64,000 nucleotides of DNA, from positions 124,001-188,000 of the forward strand of contig JBLWXV010000002.1 of the NCBI GenBank assembly GCA_048267245.1, written 5' to 3'. A model generated the notes under the pieces. It was not told where the DNA came from, ran no database searches, and saw nothing but the letters and a program-made list of their open reading frames with translations. Made by a program: the position numbers and the translations under genes. The DNA is from JBLWXV01 sp048267245 (GTDB lineage Bacteria > Bdellovibrionota > Bacteriovoracia > Bacteriovoracales > Bacteriovoracaceae). The stretch's first letter is position 1, and every line of letters begins with the position of its first letter. Shown piece by piece: positions 1 through 8,518 of this stretch.

Positions 1-467
1 ATAGCAATTATCAACCAAGAAAAACTCTTAAGTTCATGGGCTACGCCGCTGAGGAAGTTGGGCTTCGTGGAAGCAAGGAGATTGCTCAGTCAATGAGTAG
101 TCAGGGTGCCAATGTTATCGGCGCACTTCAGCTAGACATGACTAACTTTAAGGGAACTCAAGATCTAGATATTGTCTTAATGACCGACTTCACTAACGAA
201 GAACAGAATGCCTTCGTTGGGACACTCATTGATACCTATCTTCCAGATGTCTCATGGGGATACGACAAGTGTGGTTATGCCTGTTCAGATCACGCAAGCT
301 GGCACAATGAAGGCTTTCCTGCCTCAATGCCCTTTGAAAGCCGTATGAGAGAGTCAAATCGCAACATTCACAGTGCGCGCGACACTCTCGACCAATCTAG
401 AGGAAGCACAAGCCACGCCAGCAAGTTTGCTCGCATGGCCCTCGCCTATGTCCTCGAACTAGACTAG
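1..467 (+). CDS. M28 family leucyl aminopeptidase, C-terminal part
   Basis: The frame is open to the left edge (codons from base 3), so this is the 3' end of a longer gene. It is the catalytic zinc-peptidase part of a secreted aminopeptidase like that of Vibrio proteolyticus. Visible are the AAEE pair (catalytic Glu plus zinc-ligand Glu), the LQLDM aspartate ligand and the SDHASWHNEG histidine ligand, in family order. The CGYACSD cysteines match the known active-site disulfide of that enzyme, pointing to an exported protein. The signal peptide would lie outside the window. The enzyme trims N-terminal residues from peptides, fitting a protein-feeding predator. Family assignment is strong; substrate preference is inferred. 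Confidence 0.9.
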   Translation, partial: SNYQPRKTLKFMGYAAEEVGLRGSKEIAQSMSSQGANVIGALQLDMTNFKGTQDLDIVLMTDFTNEEQNAFVGTLIDTYLPDVSWGYDKCGYACSDHASWHNEGFPASMPFESRMRESNRNIHSARDTLDQSRGSTSHASKFARMALAYVLELD

Positions 468-522
468 GCGTCCCAATATAAGATAGGGTAAGGATAAGAC
501 TTTAGCTAGGACACCTTACCCT

Positions 523-3177
523 ATGTCTCAAATTGCACCTCCACAACTTGCTCCCTTTGACTCCATTCGCGAAAACCTAGAGACGGAAAGAAAGACTGTC
601 ATTCAAGTGAATTCATTCACCGGCGATGACGAGGAATTCGTCAGGAGTGTTGAAGACGCTGAGATCATCTTGAGCTTCGTTGAAACTGTTCACAAAGCTC
701 TCTTGGAACTCTTTACTGAAGCCCCCTCACTTATGACACTCTTTCACAATGAGTTCATGTCTGTGCAGGAGTTCTTCGCTAGAAGCTATATCATTGATTC
801 CATCTTTCTTGATGATTGCCTCTTTCCTGAAAAAGAGATTTATTTCTATGGACAAGATGGCGGCATTTCACCAAGCATTATTGCCATTCACCAAAAGAGT
901 ATGCTCGATTGGGTTGCAAGTAAGAGGGCCGATCACAAAGGCACTCAACTCTACCTAAGAGAGAGCTTTGAAGTTGATAAGAAGTTTTCTGAACTGAGCT
1001 GTCAGTGCGTGACTTGTAGTGCTGATTATCGCACAAGACTTCGCGACGTCATCTTTGACGAGTGTGTTGGAATTATTGAAACTTCAAAAACGGCCATTAT
1101 CTCTGCCTCGAACGAGGGCATTGTCCCTATGTGCGATACTTTTAGAGAGATGCAGCGCCTGCTCGATAAGCAATTCTATAAGGTGCGCTACAGATTGAAG
1201 CGCTCGAGCTTAAATCGACTTGAGTCTCAAGTTAAAAATCAGGTGAAGGACCTCTTTGGCCACCCTGGTGAACTTACAAGTTTGCTTCTTCCTCATGCTA
1301 AAAATATTTTTATCGCTGAACTGCGCGCTCTCGATTTACCGGAAGACCTGATCTTAGAAGAGGAGTACGCCCGCTTCTATGGTCAACTCGGACTCAATAT
1401 CTGGAAGGGTGATCGAGTTATTTCTAGAGAATTTAAGAAATTTGTTCACGCCATCGTGATTCTTAAGAAGAAGGACGTTTCTTCAAAAATTTTACAAGAA
1501 TATATCGGTGAGTTCTGGATTCACTCCAGTGCTCGCTCATTGAATCGCAAAATTATCTATCACATGGGTCCAACTAACTCTGGGAAGACCTATCACGCTA
1601 TTGAGCGCCTCTGTGAATCGGCAACAGGCTGCTACCTTGCCCCACTTAGACTACTGGCCGCCGAGCTCTTTGATACTATGAACCAAAAGAGCGTTAAGAC
1701 TTCACTTCTCACCGGAGAGGAAGTGATTGAGATGGATGAGTGCACGCACTATTCATCAACGATTGAGATGGCCAAGCTCCACGAACCCTTTGATTGTGTT
1801 GTGATCGATGAAATTCAAATGATCAACGATCCTCAACGTGGCTGGGCCTGGACGCGTGCTCTTGTTAATGTGGTTTCACCTGAAGTTCATCTTTGTGGCG
1901 ATGCCAGTGTGCTTGAATTAGTTCAGAAGATTGTCGATCTCTGTGGGGATACGCTTGAAATTCGCCGCTACGACCGAATGACAGAACTAAAAGTTGAAAA
2001 GAGACCGATCGTTGCAAAAGAGCTTAATAAGCATGACGCCGTCATTGTTTTTTCTCGTCGCAATGCCCTTCGCTACAAGTATGATTTGGAGCGACTCGGA
2101 TTCAAAGTCTCCATCGTCTACGGCCGCTTGAGCCCCGAAGTACGCAGGGAGCAAGCAAGAAAATTTGATAAGGGAATTACTGATATTATGGTCAGTACAG
2201 ATGCAATCGCGATGGGGATGAACCTTCCAATTCGCCGAATCGTCTTTACGACACTGACAAAATTTATCAATAACCAAGAATATCCCATCAGCCACTCTGA
2301 AATTAAACAGATTGCTGGTCGTGCCGGGCGATTTAACCGCTTCCCAACTGGATATGTGACTTGTCTTGATAAGGTTGAAGACGGGCTTGAGAGCGTCACT
2401 GAAGCACTACAAGTGGAGCTTGATCAAAAAGAAGAATGTATGGTTGGCCCAGACTTAGAGATCTACGGGCAGGTAACCAACGCGCTTAAATCAAATGGTC
2501 TTCCCTCACTTAAACTCTCAGAGTTTTTAAGACTCTTTAACGCAATGACATTTCAAAAGCCCTTTTTCTGCGTAGAGCTCAAGGAGATGATCGAACTCAC
2601 AGAGATGGTAGAAGACGCTGATACCGATGAAAATCTCTCGCCCTCTGAGGTTTTTGGCTTTTCATGCGCCCCTGTGAATCTAGGGCTTCTTGAACACGTC
2701 CAGTACTACGTCTGGATTGTAAATAAGTACGTGAAAAGCGAACTTATTAAGAACGAGCCTATTGATTTTGAAAGTAATGACATCGATTATCTCGAGACTT
2801 CTATTAAGTGTGTGGAGCTCTATCAATGGCTATCAAGACACTTTAATGGGAAGAACTTTGACTTTAGTGAAGAAGAATTACTGGAGAACAAGGGTAAGGC
2901 CATTGAAAAGCTCAATGACCTTCTCTCTGATAAAATGATTCCTGCTTCATCAAGACCCTTTAAGCGCGGTGGAAAGCGTGGCGAACAAGGCGACGGTGGA
3001 CGCTCGGGTGGTCCCGGTCGCAATCAAGGTGGTGGCGGCAAGAAGAAATTCTACGGTCGCAAGGGTGCAAGCTCTGGTAGTGGTCAAGGTGGTCCTGGTG
3101 GATCAGGTGGCCCAGGTAGAGATAAATCTAAGAAGAAGCGCACAAGAAAGAGAAAGTTTACAAAGCCCAGTCGATGA
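523..3177 (+). CDS. Suv3-like DExH RNA helicase with Gly/Lys/Arg-rich tail
   Basis: An 884-residue ATP-dependent RNA helicase. Walker A reads GPTNSGKT (residues 349-356), typical of the Suv3 family rather than generic DEAD-box proteins; motif II is DEIQM (429-433) and motif VI is QIAGRAGRF (596-604). About 340 residues precede the helicase core, with a CxCxxC cluster at 160-165 that could bind metal. The last 70 or so residues are Gly/Arg/Lys rich, like RNA-binding RGG tails, ending in a basic stretch. Suv3 proteins act in mitochondrial RNA decay with an exoribonuclease; a similar RNA-turnover role here is inference. It is first in an operon: its stop overlaps the next start as ATGA. Confidence 0.85.
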   Translation: MSQIAPPQLAPFDSIRENLETERKTVIQVNSFTGDDEEFVRSVEDAEIILSFVETVHKALLELFTEAPSLMTLFHNEFMSVQEFFARSYIIDSIFLDDCLFPEKEIYFYGQDGGISPSIIAIHQKSMLDWVASKRADHKGTQLYLRESFEVDKKFSELSCQCVTCSADYRTRLRDVIFDECVGIIETSKTAIISASNEGIVPMCDTFREMQRLLDKQFYKVRYRLKRSSLNRLESQVKNQVKDLFGHPGELTSLLLPHAKNIFIAELRALDLPEDLILEEEYARFYGQLGLNIWKGDRVISREFKKFVHAIVILKKKDVSSKILQEYIGEFWIHSSARSLNRKIIYHMGPTNSGKTYHAIERLCESATGCYLAPLRLLAAELFDTMNQKSVKTSLLTGEEVIEMDECTHYSSTIEMAKLHEPFDCVVIDEIQMINDPQRGWAWTRALVNVVSPEVHLCGDASVLELVQKIVDLCGDTLEIRRYDRMTELKVEKRPIVAKELNKHDAVIVFSRRNALRYKYDLERLGFKVSIVYGRLSPEVRREQARKFDKGITDIMVSTDAIAMGMNLPIRRIVFTTLTKFINNQEYPISHSEIKQIAGRAGRFNRFPTGYVTCLDKVEDGLESVTEALQVELDQKEECMVGPDLEIYGQVTNALKSNGLPSLKLSEFLRLFNAMTFQKPFFCVELKEMIELTEMVEDADTDENLSPSEVFGFSCAPVNLGLLEHVQYYVWIVNKYVKSELIKNEPIDFESNDIDYLETSIKCVELYQWLSRHFNGKNFDFSEEELLENKGKAIEKLNDLLSDKMIPASSRPFKRGGKRGEQGDGGRSGGPGRNQGGGGKKKFYGRKGASSGSGQGGPGGSGGPGRDKSKKKRTRKRKFTKPSR

Positions 3178-3992
3178 AAGTTCAAGAGTTTGCTAAGAGC
3201 GTTTTATTTGGCCCCTCACTTGAGGACAAACTTCTTAGTACTTCTCAAATAGCTAGCTTCGGCACTTTCGACAAAATTTCTATTCCCGATCGCCCCGCGC
3301 GCGATGGGAGAATTGATTTTTCTGAAAAGCAGTTAAAATTTCCCAAGCGCTCCCACTTTGCTGAGCCTGAAAAGAGGGCCTTTGCTCTTCATTTCTTTGC
3401 CAATCATGAATTGTTGGCCATTGAGTTGATGGCGGCGTCTCTTTTGTGTTTTCAGGGAAAACCTGGCGAGGATGAGAGGATTGTTCGAGGCCTGATTCAA
3501 ACGATTAAGGATGAGCAAAAGCATCTTCAACTCTATATTCATCGCATGCGCCAAATGGGAATGGAGTTTGGCGACTTACCTTTGAATCAATTCTTTTGGA
3601 ATCTATTTCTGAAGGTAAAGAGTTACGATGAGTTTTTTGCTCTTATGGCACTTACTCTCGAGGCCGCCAATCTAGATTTTTGTTGTTATTACTCTGACGT
3701 TTTTACTGAATTTGAAGATTCTAAAAGCGCAGAGCTTATGAAGGTCGTCTATGAAGATGAGATCGGTCATGTGGCGCTTGGTGCCACTTGGCTAAATAAG
3801 TGGCGCGCGGATCGATCCCTTTGGGACTACTATACTTCGCTCTTACCTGAGAAGGTCACTCCTTCAAGAGGAAAGGGGAAGGTCTTTGATCACCAGGGCC
3901 GCCTAAGAAGTGGTCTCGACCTAGACTTTGTGAATAAATCTCAAAATTATCAAGATGAATTCATCGTTACTCAGAGAAAGGAATGGAAGTAA
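3174..3992 (+). CDS. DUF455 family ferritin-like protein
   Basis: A 272-residue, mostly helical protein of the DUF455 family, related to the ferritin-like/MiaE fold. Candidate di-metal ligands occur in the expected helices: HELLAIEL, DEQKH, LTLEAANLDF and DEIGHVALG. The biochemical role of DUF455 proteins is not established; a di-iron oxygenase or oxidase is the usual suggestion. Translation is probably coupled to the helicase upstream (ATGA overlap) and to the next gene (10-base overlap), so the three products are made together. Confidence 0.8.
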   Translation: MKVQEFAKSVLFGPSLEDKLLSTSQIASFGTFDKISIPDRPARDGRIDFSEKQLKFPKRSHFAEPEKRAFALHFFANHELLAIELMAASLLCFQGKPGEDERIVRGLIQTIKDEQKHLQLYIHRMRQMGMEFGDLPLNQFFWNLFLKVKSYDEFFALMALTLEAANLDFCCYYSDVFTEFEDSKSAELMKVVYEDEIGHVALGATWLNKWRADRSLWDYYTSLLPEKVTPSRGKGKVFDHQGRLRSGLDLDFVNKSQNYQDEFIVTQRKEWK

Positions 3993-4981
3993 CTTACTAT
4001 CCAAACTTTGATTATGAGTTTGAACTTGCGGGCGCCCCGGTCAGCAAGATGAGAAACCAAGTTGTTGAAAGATTTGAGTGGCTGGCCCTACTAGGCATGG
4101 ATGAAGGTAGAATTCTTCTCTCTCAAGTCTATCCACAAGAGTACCTAGATCACCTACTTACATTTAAGAAGCTCCCAGAAATTGTACGCACGGCACTGGT
4201 GACTCGCAATTGGTGGGGAGAGCTCTCTGACTTAGAGCTAGAGAAAACCCTTAACTCAAAGGTATTTGCCGCGCAACTTGCCCGCGACATCTTAGGCTTT
4301 GAATTTGAAGTCCACCGCGCCGGCGAGAAGATTTTAAACGGACGAATTGGAAAAAAAGAATTTAGTGTTTCCGGGCGCGGACTCGTTTCGAGCGAGGCGA
4401 CACAAGGGTTAAATGAAGTGGCCTTTACTGAGCCACTTTACGAGCGCGTTATAGACCTGGGCTCTCGATATAAAGTTATCAACGGAGAGTGGACTTTAAT
4501 TCAAAGGTCACTCAATGAGATTGATTCCCAATTTAATTTTCGCGGGGCCAGACTTTCAAGATCACAAAATTTTCAACACGATCTCGAAGTCCATGATACC
4601 CATCAACTGGCAATTCTAGCAGAAGTCACTAAGCGCTTTGGATCAAAGGTGAGAGAGTTGCAGATGGATAGCTTTCTCTACCGAGAAAATTTAAAGATTT
4701 TACCCAAGGCAATTTGCGAGTTCAACTATCGCAGATCAATTGTCAGCGTGATCTATCACTTTATGGAAGTGACCCAAATAGATAGTGCAAGTTGGCTTAT
4801 GCGCGCACTCAAGCCTCTGGACTTAGATCGTTGGCTAGAGCTTGGAGAGTTCTTAGCTCAGCGAAGTGCGATTTTGCTCTCTCCTCCAAGGGCGAGAGAC
4901 CTGGCCATTCTCTTTAAAGAGGATTGTGAGTTTGACCGCCTAAAGATTGATCTCGCTCATAAATTTTCGATAGAGCTCTAA
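3983..4981 (+). CDS. unknown protein, third gene of the helicase-DUF455 operon
   Basis: A 332-residue soluble protein without signal peptide or membrane segment. The start has a GAAAGGA ribosome binding site and overlaps the DUF455 gene by 10 bases. I do not recognise the family with confidence. Two segments, around residues 150-195 (LGSRYKVINGEWTLIQRS) and 225-255 (QMDSFLYRENLK, then CEFNYRRS), faintly recall the late strands of ATP-grasp proteins, where an acidic residue and Asn bind magnesium. This is a weak resemblance. Its 3' end overlaps the opposing aldolase gene by 42 bases. Confidence 0.75.
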   Translation: MEVTYYPNFDYEFELAGAPVSKMRNQVVERFEWLALLGMDEGRILLSQVYPQEYLDHLLTFKKLPEIVRTALVTRNWWGELSDLELEKTLNSKVFAAQLARDILGFEFEVHRAGEKILNGRIGKKEFSVSGRGLVSSEATQGLNEVAFTEPLYERVIDLGSRYKVINGEWTLIQRSLNEIDSQFNFRGARLSRSQNFQHDLEVHDTHQLAILAEVTKRFGSKVRELQMDSFLYRENLKILPKAICEFNYRRSIVSVIYHFMEVTQIDSASWLMRALKPLDLDRWLELGEFLAQRSAILLSPPRARDLAILFKEDCEFDRLKIDLAHKFSIEL

Positions 4982-5587
4982 GATCTCTGCTCCGGCCTCA
5001 TCCAAATTTCTGCCATAGGCAATCACGCCGTCTTGATGGCCTTTCATCACGAAGCTTCCAGCATTTTTACCTGTGGTCAGCTCGCGCACACAATTGGCCA
5101 TTTCAAGTGTGCCATACTCAATATTGTCAGGAGTGCCTGGGAGGTTCTCGCGAATCATTCCCTCCCAAATCTCAGTGCTATGAATATGAAAGATGGCGCT
5201 GACATTGGGAGCGGCGAGGTAGATCGAAGCATGAGTGAGCGCTTCGCTTGAAGGTTCGATTGGACCAAATGATGTCAGGCGAGAATTCTCTACATCATGA
5301 CCCACAACCTGAGTGTAATGCTCACCCGTGAGAGTCGGGTATTTGCCCGTTTGAGTACCGGTTATCACAAATTGAGGCCCAGTAAAGGCATGTAGATGAG
5401 TCAGGTTTTTGAGCATGGAAATATTGCCATAGCCGACCTTCAAATCGTCGTACTCCCCGATGAGAGCGAGCTTAAAGAGCTTTTCTCTCCATCTTTCTAG
5501 ACCGATATACTCGGACTCTGGGAGGGCACCAGTTTGATTAAAACCGCTGCGATCGTATTTAATGACACCTTCTTCACGTGAAACCAT
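4940..5587 (-). CDS. class II aldolase/adducin family protein
   Basis: About 215 residues of the zinc-dependent class II aldolase/adducin fold. The FHIHS motif supplies two zinc histidines, KGHQDGVIAYG the third, and GNIS with FVITGTQTGKYP matches the substrate phosphate-binding region. Members include fuculose-phosphate and ribulose-phosphate enzymes and methylthioribulose-phosphate dehydratase; the substrate cannot be chosen here. I start at the inner ATG (5587) because AGGAAG lies just upstream; an in-frame ATG six codons earlier has none. No sugar-catabolism genes are nearby. Confidence 0.8.
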   Translation of the reverse strand: MVSREEGVIKYDRSGFNQTGALPESEYIGLERWREKLFKLALIGEYDDLKVGYGNISMLKNLTHLHAFTGPQFVITGTQTGKYPTLTGEHYTQVVGHDVENSRLTSFGPIEPSSEALTHASIYLAAPNVSAIFHIHSTEIWEGMIRENLPGTPDNIEYGTLEMANCVRELTTGKNAGSFVMKGHQDGVIAYGRNLDEAGAEILELYRKFMSEINL

Positions 5588-5665
5588 AAACTTCCTGGAC
5601 AACATTTCGATAAGTTAGAAAAGGAAAACAAATTTAGTCCACACCCCTCATCTTTGGAGCAAGGG

Positions 5666-6673
5666 ATGAAGCAGTTAAATAGTCTCATATCAACCTTAAA
5701 GTCGAAACTCAAGCGTGGTCGTGATGACGATGACGAAGAAGAGTATGAAGATGAGGATGAAGAAGTAGGGGAAGAAACCGAAGTCAGCGAAGTTAAGTCC
5801 AAAAAGGCCAAGAAGTCCAAAGCCGCAGATGATGAAGAAGATGACGAGGACGAAGAAGGCGATGAGGACGAAGACGAGGATGATGAGGATGATGAGGACG
5901 AAGAAGAGGATGGCGCCGATGAAGCCCAGAAGCAAAAGCGCAAGAAAATTCTCATCGGAGTCGTTGTTGTCCTAGGTGCCTATGTTGTCATTGATGAAAT
6001 GTTTTTAAAGCAAGCCGGCGATGAAACGGTCGTAAGCGCTGACCCCGAGGCAAGCGGTGGCTTTAAGCGTCCGCCGAAGCGTGAGCGAAAGAAGCCAGGT
6101 GAGACACCAACTGCCGCAGCTGGCGCTGCTGGCGCTGCTGGCACACCCGCGGCCGCCGTTGAAACTGCAGCTCCAGAAATTGAGGCACCACCCATAGAGG
6201 AGGTCGCCGTAACTGAAGCTACACCCGCTCCGGTTCAAACTGCAGCACCAACACCTGAGGCTAGTCAGGATAGTGATGTGGTGGTGGATGAATCAGTGTC
6301 AAATAATCCATTCCTACAAGCTCCAGCTGATGATGTTGGAGAGGTTACTCAGGGTGCAGAGGAAGAGGAAAAAAGCTCTGCGACAATGGAAGAAGTGGTC
6401 GCCGCTGATATTAAGAAGGAATATGTGGCCCCGCCCAAATATGATCAAATTGGAAGAGGGCTCGTCTATAATTGCGGGGGTAAGCATTGGGCCTGTGTCG
6501 ACAAGCCCGCCTACTTTCAATGTAAGGACAACTATCTTCACAATAGCACTGAGGGCAAAGCAGTAGAGTGTTACCCGTCAGAAGTCTATGCAAGTTACGA
6601 CGATTGTAAGACAGTCCAAATTCACCATATCAACATGGTGAAGGAAGTTGATTTTTGTGGTGGAGGGCAGTGA
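5666..6673 (+). CDS. single-pass membrane protein with long acidic tract
   Basis: About 335 residues, starting at ATG 5666 behind GGAG (a TTG 12 bases upstream is less likely). The order is a short basic N-terminus, an extremely acidic Asp/Glu/Lys stretch (about bases 5720-5925), one hydrophobic helix (about residues 95-115, core LIGVVVVLGAYVV), an Ala/Pro/Glu-rich region, and a C-terminal domain of about 75 residues with six cysteines (CGGKHWAC, FQCKDN, VECYP, DDCKT, FCGGG). The cysteines suggest a disulfide-bonded periplasmic domain, which would leave the acidic part in the cytoplasm. Family and function are unknown. The inverse strand yields a poly-Ser frame that is only a shadow. Confidence 0.75.
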   Translation: MKQLNSLISTLKSKLKRGRDDDDEEEYEDEDEEVGEETEVSEVKSKKAKKSKAADDEEDDEDEEGDEDEDEDDEDDEDEEEDGADEAQKQKRKKILIGVVVVLGAYVVIDEMFLKQAGDETVVSADPEASGGFKRPPKRERKKPGETPTAAAGAAGAAGTPAAAVETAAPEIEAPPIEEVAVTEATPAPVQTAAPTPEASQDSDVVVDESVSNNPFLQAPADDVGEVTQGAEEEEKSSATMEEVVAADIKKEYVAPPKYDQIGRGLVYNCGGKHWACVDKPAYFQCKDNYLHNSTEGKAVECYPSEVYASYDDCKTVQIHHINMVKEVDFCGGGQ

Positions 6674-6723
6674 TTGTGCGCAGCGCGTACATCACAAACC
6701 TTTCGCCGCTCTAGAATCTGTGG

Positions 6724-6754
6724 GAAAATAGCCTCTTAAGTTGAGGCTATTTTC
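6724..6754 (+). promoter_or_regulatory. perfect 12-bp hairpin ending at a start codon
   Basis: GAAAATAGCCTC pairs perfectly with GAGGCTATTTTC across a 7-base loop, and the second arm ends directly before the ATG at 6755. The only good ribosome binding site for that gene, GAGG at 6743-6746, is inside the stem. It may terminate the upstream transcript (a TTTT run lies inside the 3' arm), control translation of the gene below, or both. Confidence 0.6.
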
Positions 6755-7852
6755 ATGAATAAATTTCTCGTCATTATTGATCAAATTGAAGTCGCAAGTG
6801 AGCTCAAAGATATCCTGCGCGAATTGACTCCAAAGGCACTCATGCTCGAGTGTGAGGCCGAGGACGTCGAGATGTATCTCAGTTCCTTTGAAGACCCTGG
6901 CTGCATTGTCTTCTACTCTCAAGAGAGCGAGGCAAGTCTCTTTACTCATGTCAAAGATCATAAGTGCTCTTTGGTCTCTCTTAAAACAAGTATTGACCTC
7001 TCTGCGACAAAGGCCGGCGCAATTCTCTATCGCGACTTCTCCCTTCGCTCACAGCTGCCCAACCTAAAGACATTTTTAAATTTTGCCTACTTTAAAAGAG
7101 AAGAGCACAAGATTGAGGGAATCGAAAATATTCTCACAACCCTTTCTGAGAGAATGGGCGTCGAGCTCAAGCGTGTGAAAAGTCTGCATGAAAAGCTGGT
7201 TAACTTTAGAAGTGAAGATTTCAAAGGTGTTAAGGTCACTTCAAAATTTGCATCGGGAGAGAAACCTGGTGGAGAGTTCTTTGATGTTGTGAATTCCTCA
7301 ACTGGTCCAATATTTATTCTCTCCTCAACAAATAGTTATGTTGCTTCAAGTATCTTAATGTCTCAATTAGAAGCTCTCTATCAGCAAGCAGATTTTAACG
7401 ATGATATTCTAAAGAAAGTCATGGCCAATATTGAGAAGGAATTCTCTGCACTTGGCCTTGATCTTAGTAACTCGGCCATGATGATTATGAGAGTTGAGCT
7501 TACTTCGATGAACGTTAGTACATTTAGCTTTGGCGGAGTGAGCTTTTTGATTGATGGTGAAGAGATCCACAAGTCAAAACCAGTGGCGCTGCCAGTACTG
7601 GACTTGTCTTCATACATGCTGCAAAGCAAGCTCTCACGAGGGCAAAAGCTCGTGATTCTAAGTCCGGGCTTTAATAAAAACTGTGATCAAAAGAAGAAGG
7701 AGCGCATTGCTTCTTTCATTGATGAGGGAGCAAGAGACTTCCTAACGAAGGCCTTCTTTGAATTAAAGAAGGACCGCGAGTCTAGCTTTCTTGAATACGA
7801 TGCTTCTGCAATTTACTTTGAGGTGAATCCCAATGCAATCTTACAAGTCTAA
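6755..7852 (+). CDS. degenerate SpoIIE/PP2C-like phosphatase-domain protein
   Basis: A 365-residue cytoplasmic protein. The first 115 residues resemble a receiver-like alpha/beta domain without a clear phosphoacceptor. From about residue 150 the order of motifs follows SpoIIE/RsbU phosphatases: GGEFFDVV where active enzymes have GGDFYDV, ILSSTNSY in place of DVSGKG, a central FSFGGVSFLIDGEE strand pair, LSRGQKLVILSPGF where PGDxLxxxTDG is expected, and YDASAIYFEV for the DDxTxL strand. The metal-binding aspartates are therefore largely replaced, suggesting a pseudophosphatase. Partner-switching proteins of this fold bind anti-sigma factors or their antagonists, but no such partner is adjacent. 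The fold assignment is my inference from motif order. Overlaps the next gene by 20 bases. Confidence 0.75.
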   Translation: MNKFLVIIDQIEVASELKDILRELTPKALMLECEAEDVEMYLSSFEDPGCIVFYSQESEASLFTHVKDHKCSLVSLKTSIDLSATKAGAILYRDFSLRSQLPNLKTFLNFAYFKREEHKIEGIENILTTLSERMGVELKRVKSLHEKLVNFRSEDFKGVKVTSKFASGEKPGGEFFDVVNSSTGPIFILSSTNSYVASSILMSQLEALYQQADFNDDILKKVMANIEKEFSALGLDLSNSAMMIMRVELTSMNVSTFSFGGVSFLIDGEEIHKSKPVALPVLDLSSYMLQSKLSRGQKLVILSPGFNKNCDQKKKERIASFIDEGARDFLTKAFFELKKDRESSFLEYDASAIYFEVNPNAILQV

Positions 7853-8516
7853 AACATTACTCCTTATTACTCTCTTATTTGCTTCTTTGAGCTCGCACGC
7901 AGCTTTTGACCTACAAGCCTGTCTTGATGCAAGTAACGAAATTTCAATCTCTCACAAGGTAAAGCCCTTTGGTCTTCTAGAGCGAAGCGTTTCGATTACT
8001 AAAGAAAGATGCATTATCGATGTCTCCTCAGTTTCATATAAATTTATGAAGAGTGCTTGGCAAATTGATGTCTGCCGCTCCCCAATTCACATTAAAAAAA
8101 CTGATGGCGGTGTTGAAGTCGTTAAAAAAGAAGGGTCTTGTCAGGTGAGCCCAAGCAGTGAGTTTTGCACTGAGGGTAAGAAGTTACTTCAAGTGATTCA
8201 GGACGATGGATTGATTTTTGCCTCTGGAGAGAAATCTAATTTGAGCGATGATCACGGCAAAGTTAATTGCGTCTATCTTCTCCTCTCGCAGTATATGAAT
8301 GATGGACGTATTTTTGGTGATCAGGCGAGCTTTGGGGAGACAACTAAAAACTTTGAGACAACACAAGCGGTGAGTACTCCTACTGCGGTTGCGCCCGTTC
8401 CTGTCTATAAAGATCCACAGAACCCAGAGTTAGAGACAACTCCCTCTGAGGCCCATCCAGAGCAAAAAAAAGAGGACTCTAGCGAGTCCCCTTCAAATTC
8501 AAATATAAGCTGGTAA
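7833..8516 (+). CDS. exported hypothetical protein
   Basis: A 227-residue protein with a clear signal peptide (hydrophobic core LLLITLLFASLSSHAA). The mature part has six cysteines and a C-terminal Pro/Glu/Ser-rich tail, likely disordered. GAGGTGA sits six bases before the start, inside the end of the upstream pseudophosphatase-like gene, so the two are probably co-translated. No family was recognised. The last codons also carry, on the other strand, the terminator of the facing sulfur-metabolism operon. Confidence 0.75.
   Translation: MQSYKSKTLLLITLLFASLSSHAAFDLQACLDASNEISISHKVKPFGLLERSVSITKERCIIDVSSVSYKFMKSAWQIDVCRSPIHIKKTDGGVEVVKKEGSCQVSPSSEFCTEGKKLLQVIQDDGLIFASGEKSNLSDDHGKVNCVYLLLSQYMNDGRIFGDQASFGETTKNFETTQAVSTPTAVAPVPVYKDPQNPELETTPSEAHPEQKKEDSSESPSNSNISW
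8464..8489 (-). terminator. Rho-independent terminator inside opposing coding sequence
   Basis: On the minus strand GGACTC-GCTA-GAGTCC forms a hairpin, extendable by two pairs, followed by TC and eight T residues. It lies about 30 bases past the stop of the cystathionine gamma-lyase/synthase gene and within the final codons of the convergent exported-protein gene. Confidence 0.8.
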
Positions 8517-8518
8517 GC

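Noticed and set aside
5497..5955. 152-residue poly-Ser frame and a hydrophobic frame on the minus strand
   Set aside because: Both are mirror images of the acidic GAT/GAA/GAG tract of the plus-strand membrane protein and lack a ribosome binding site.
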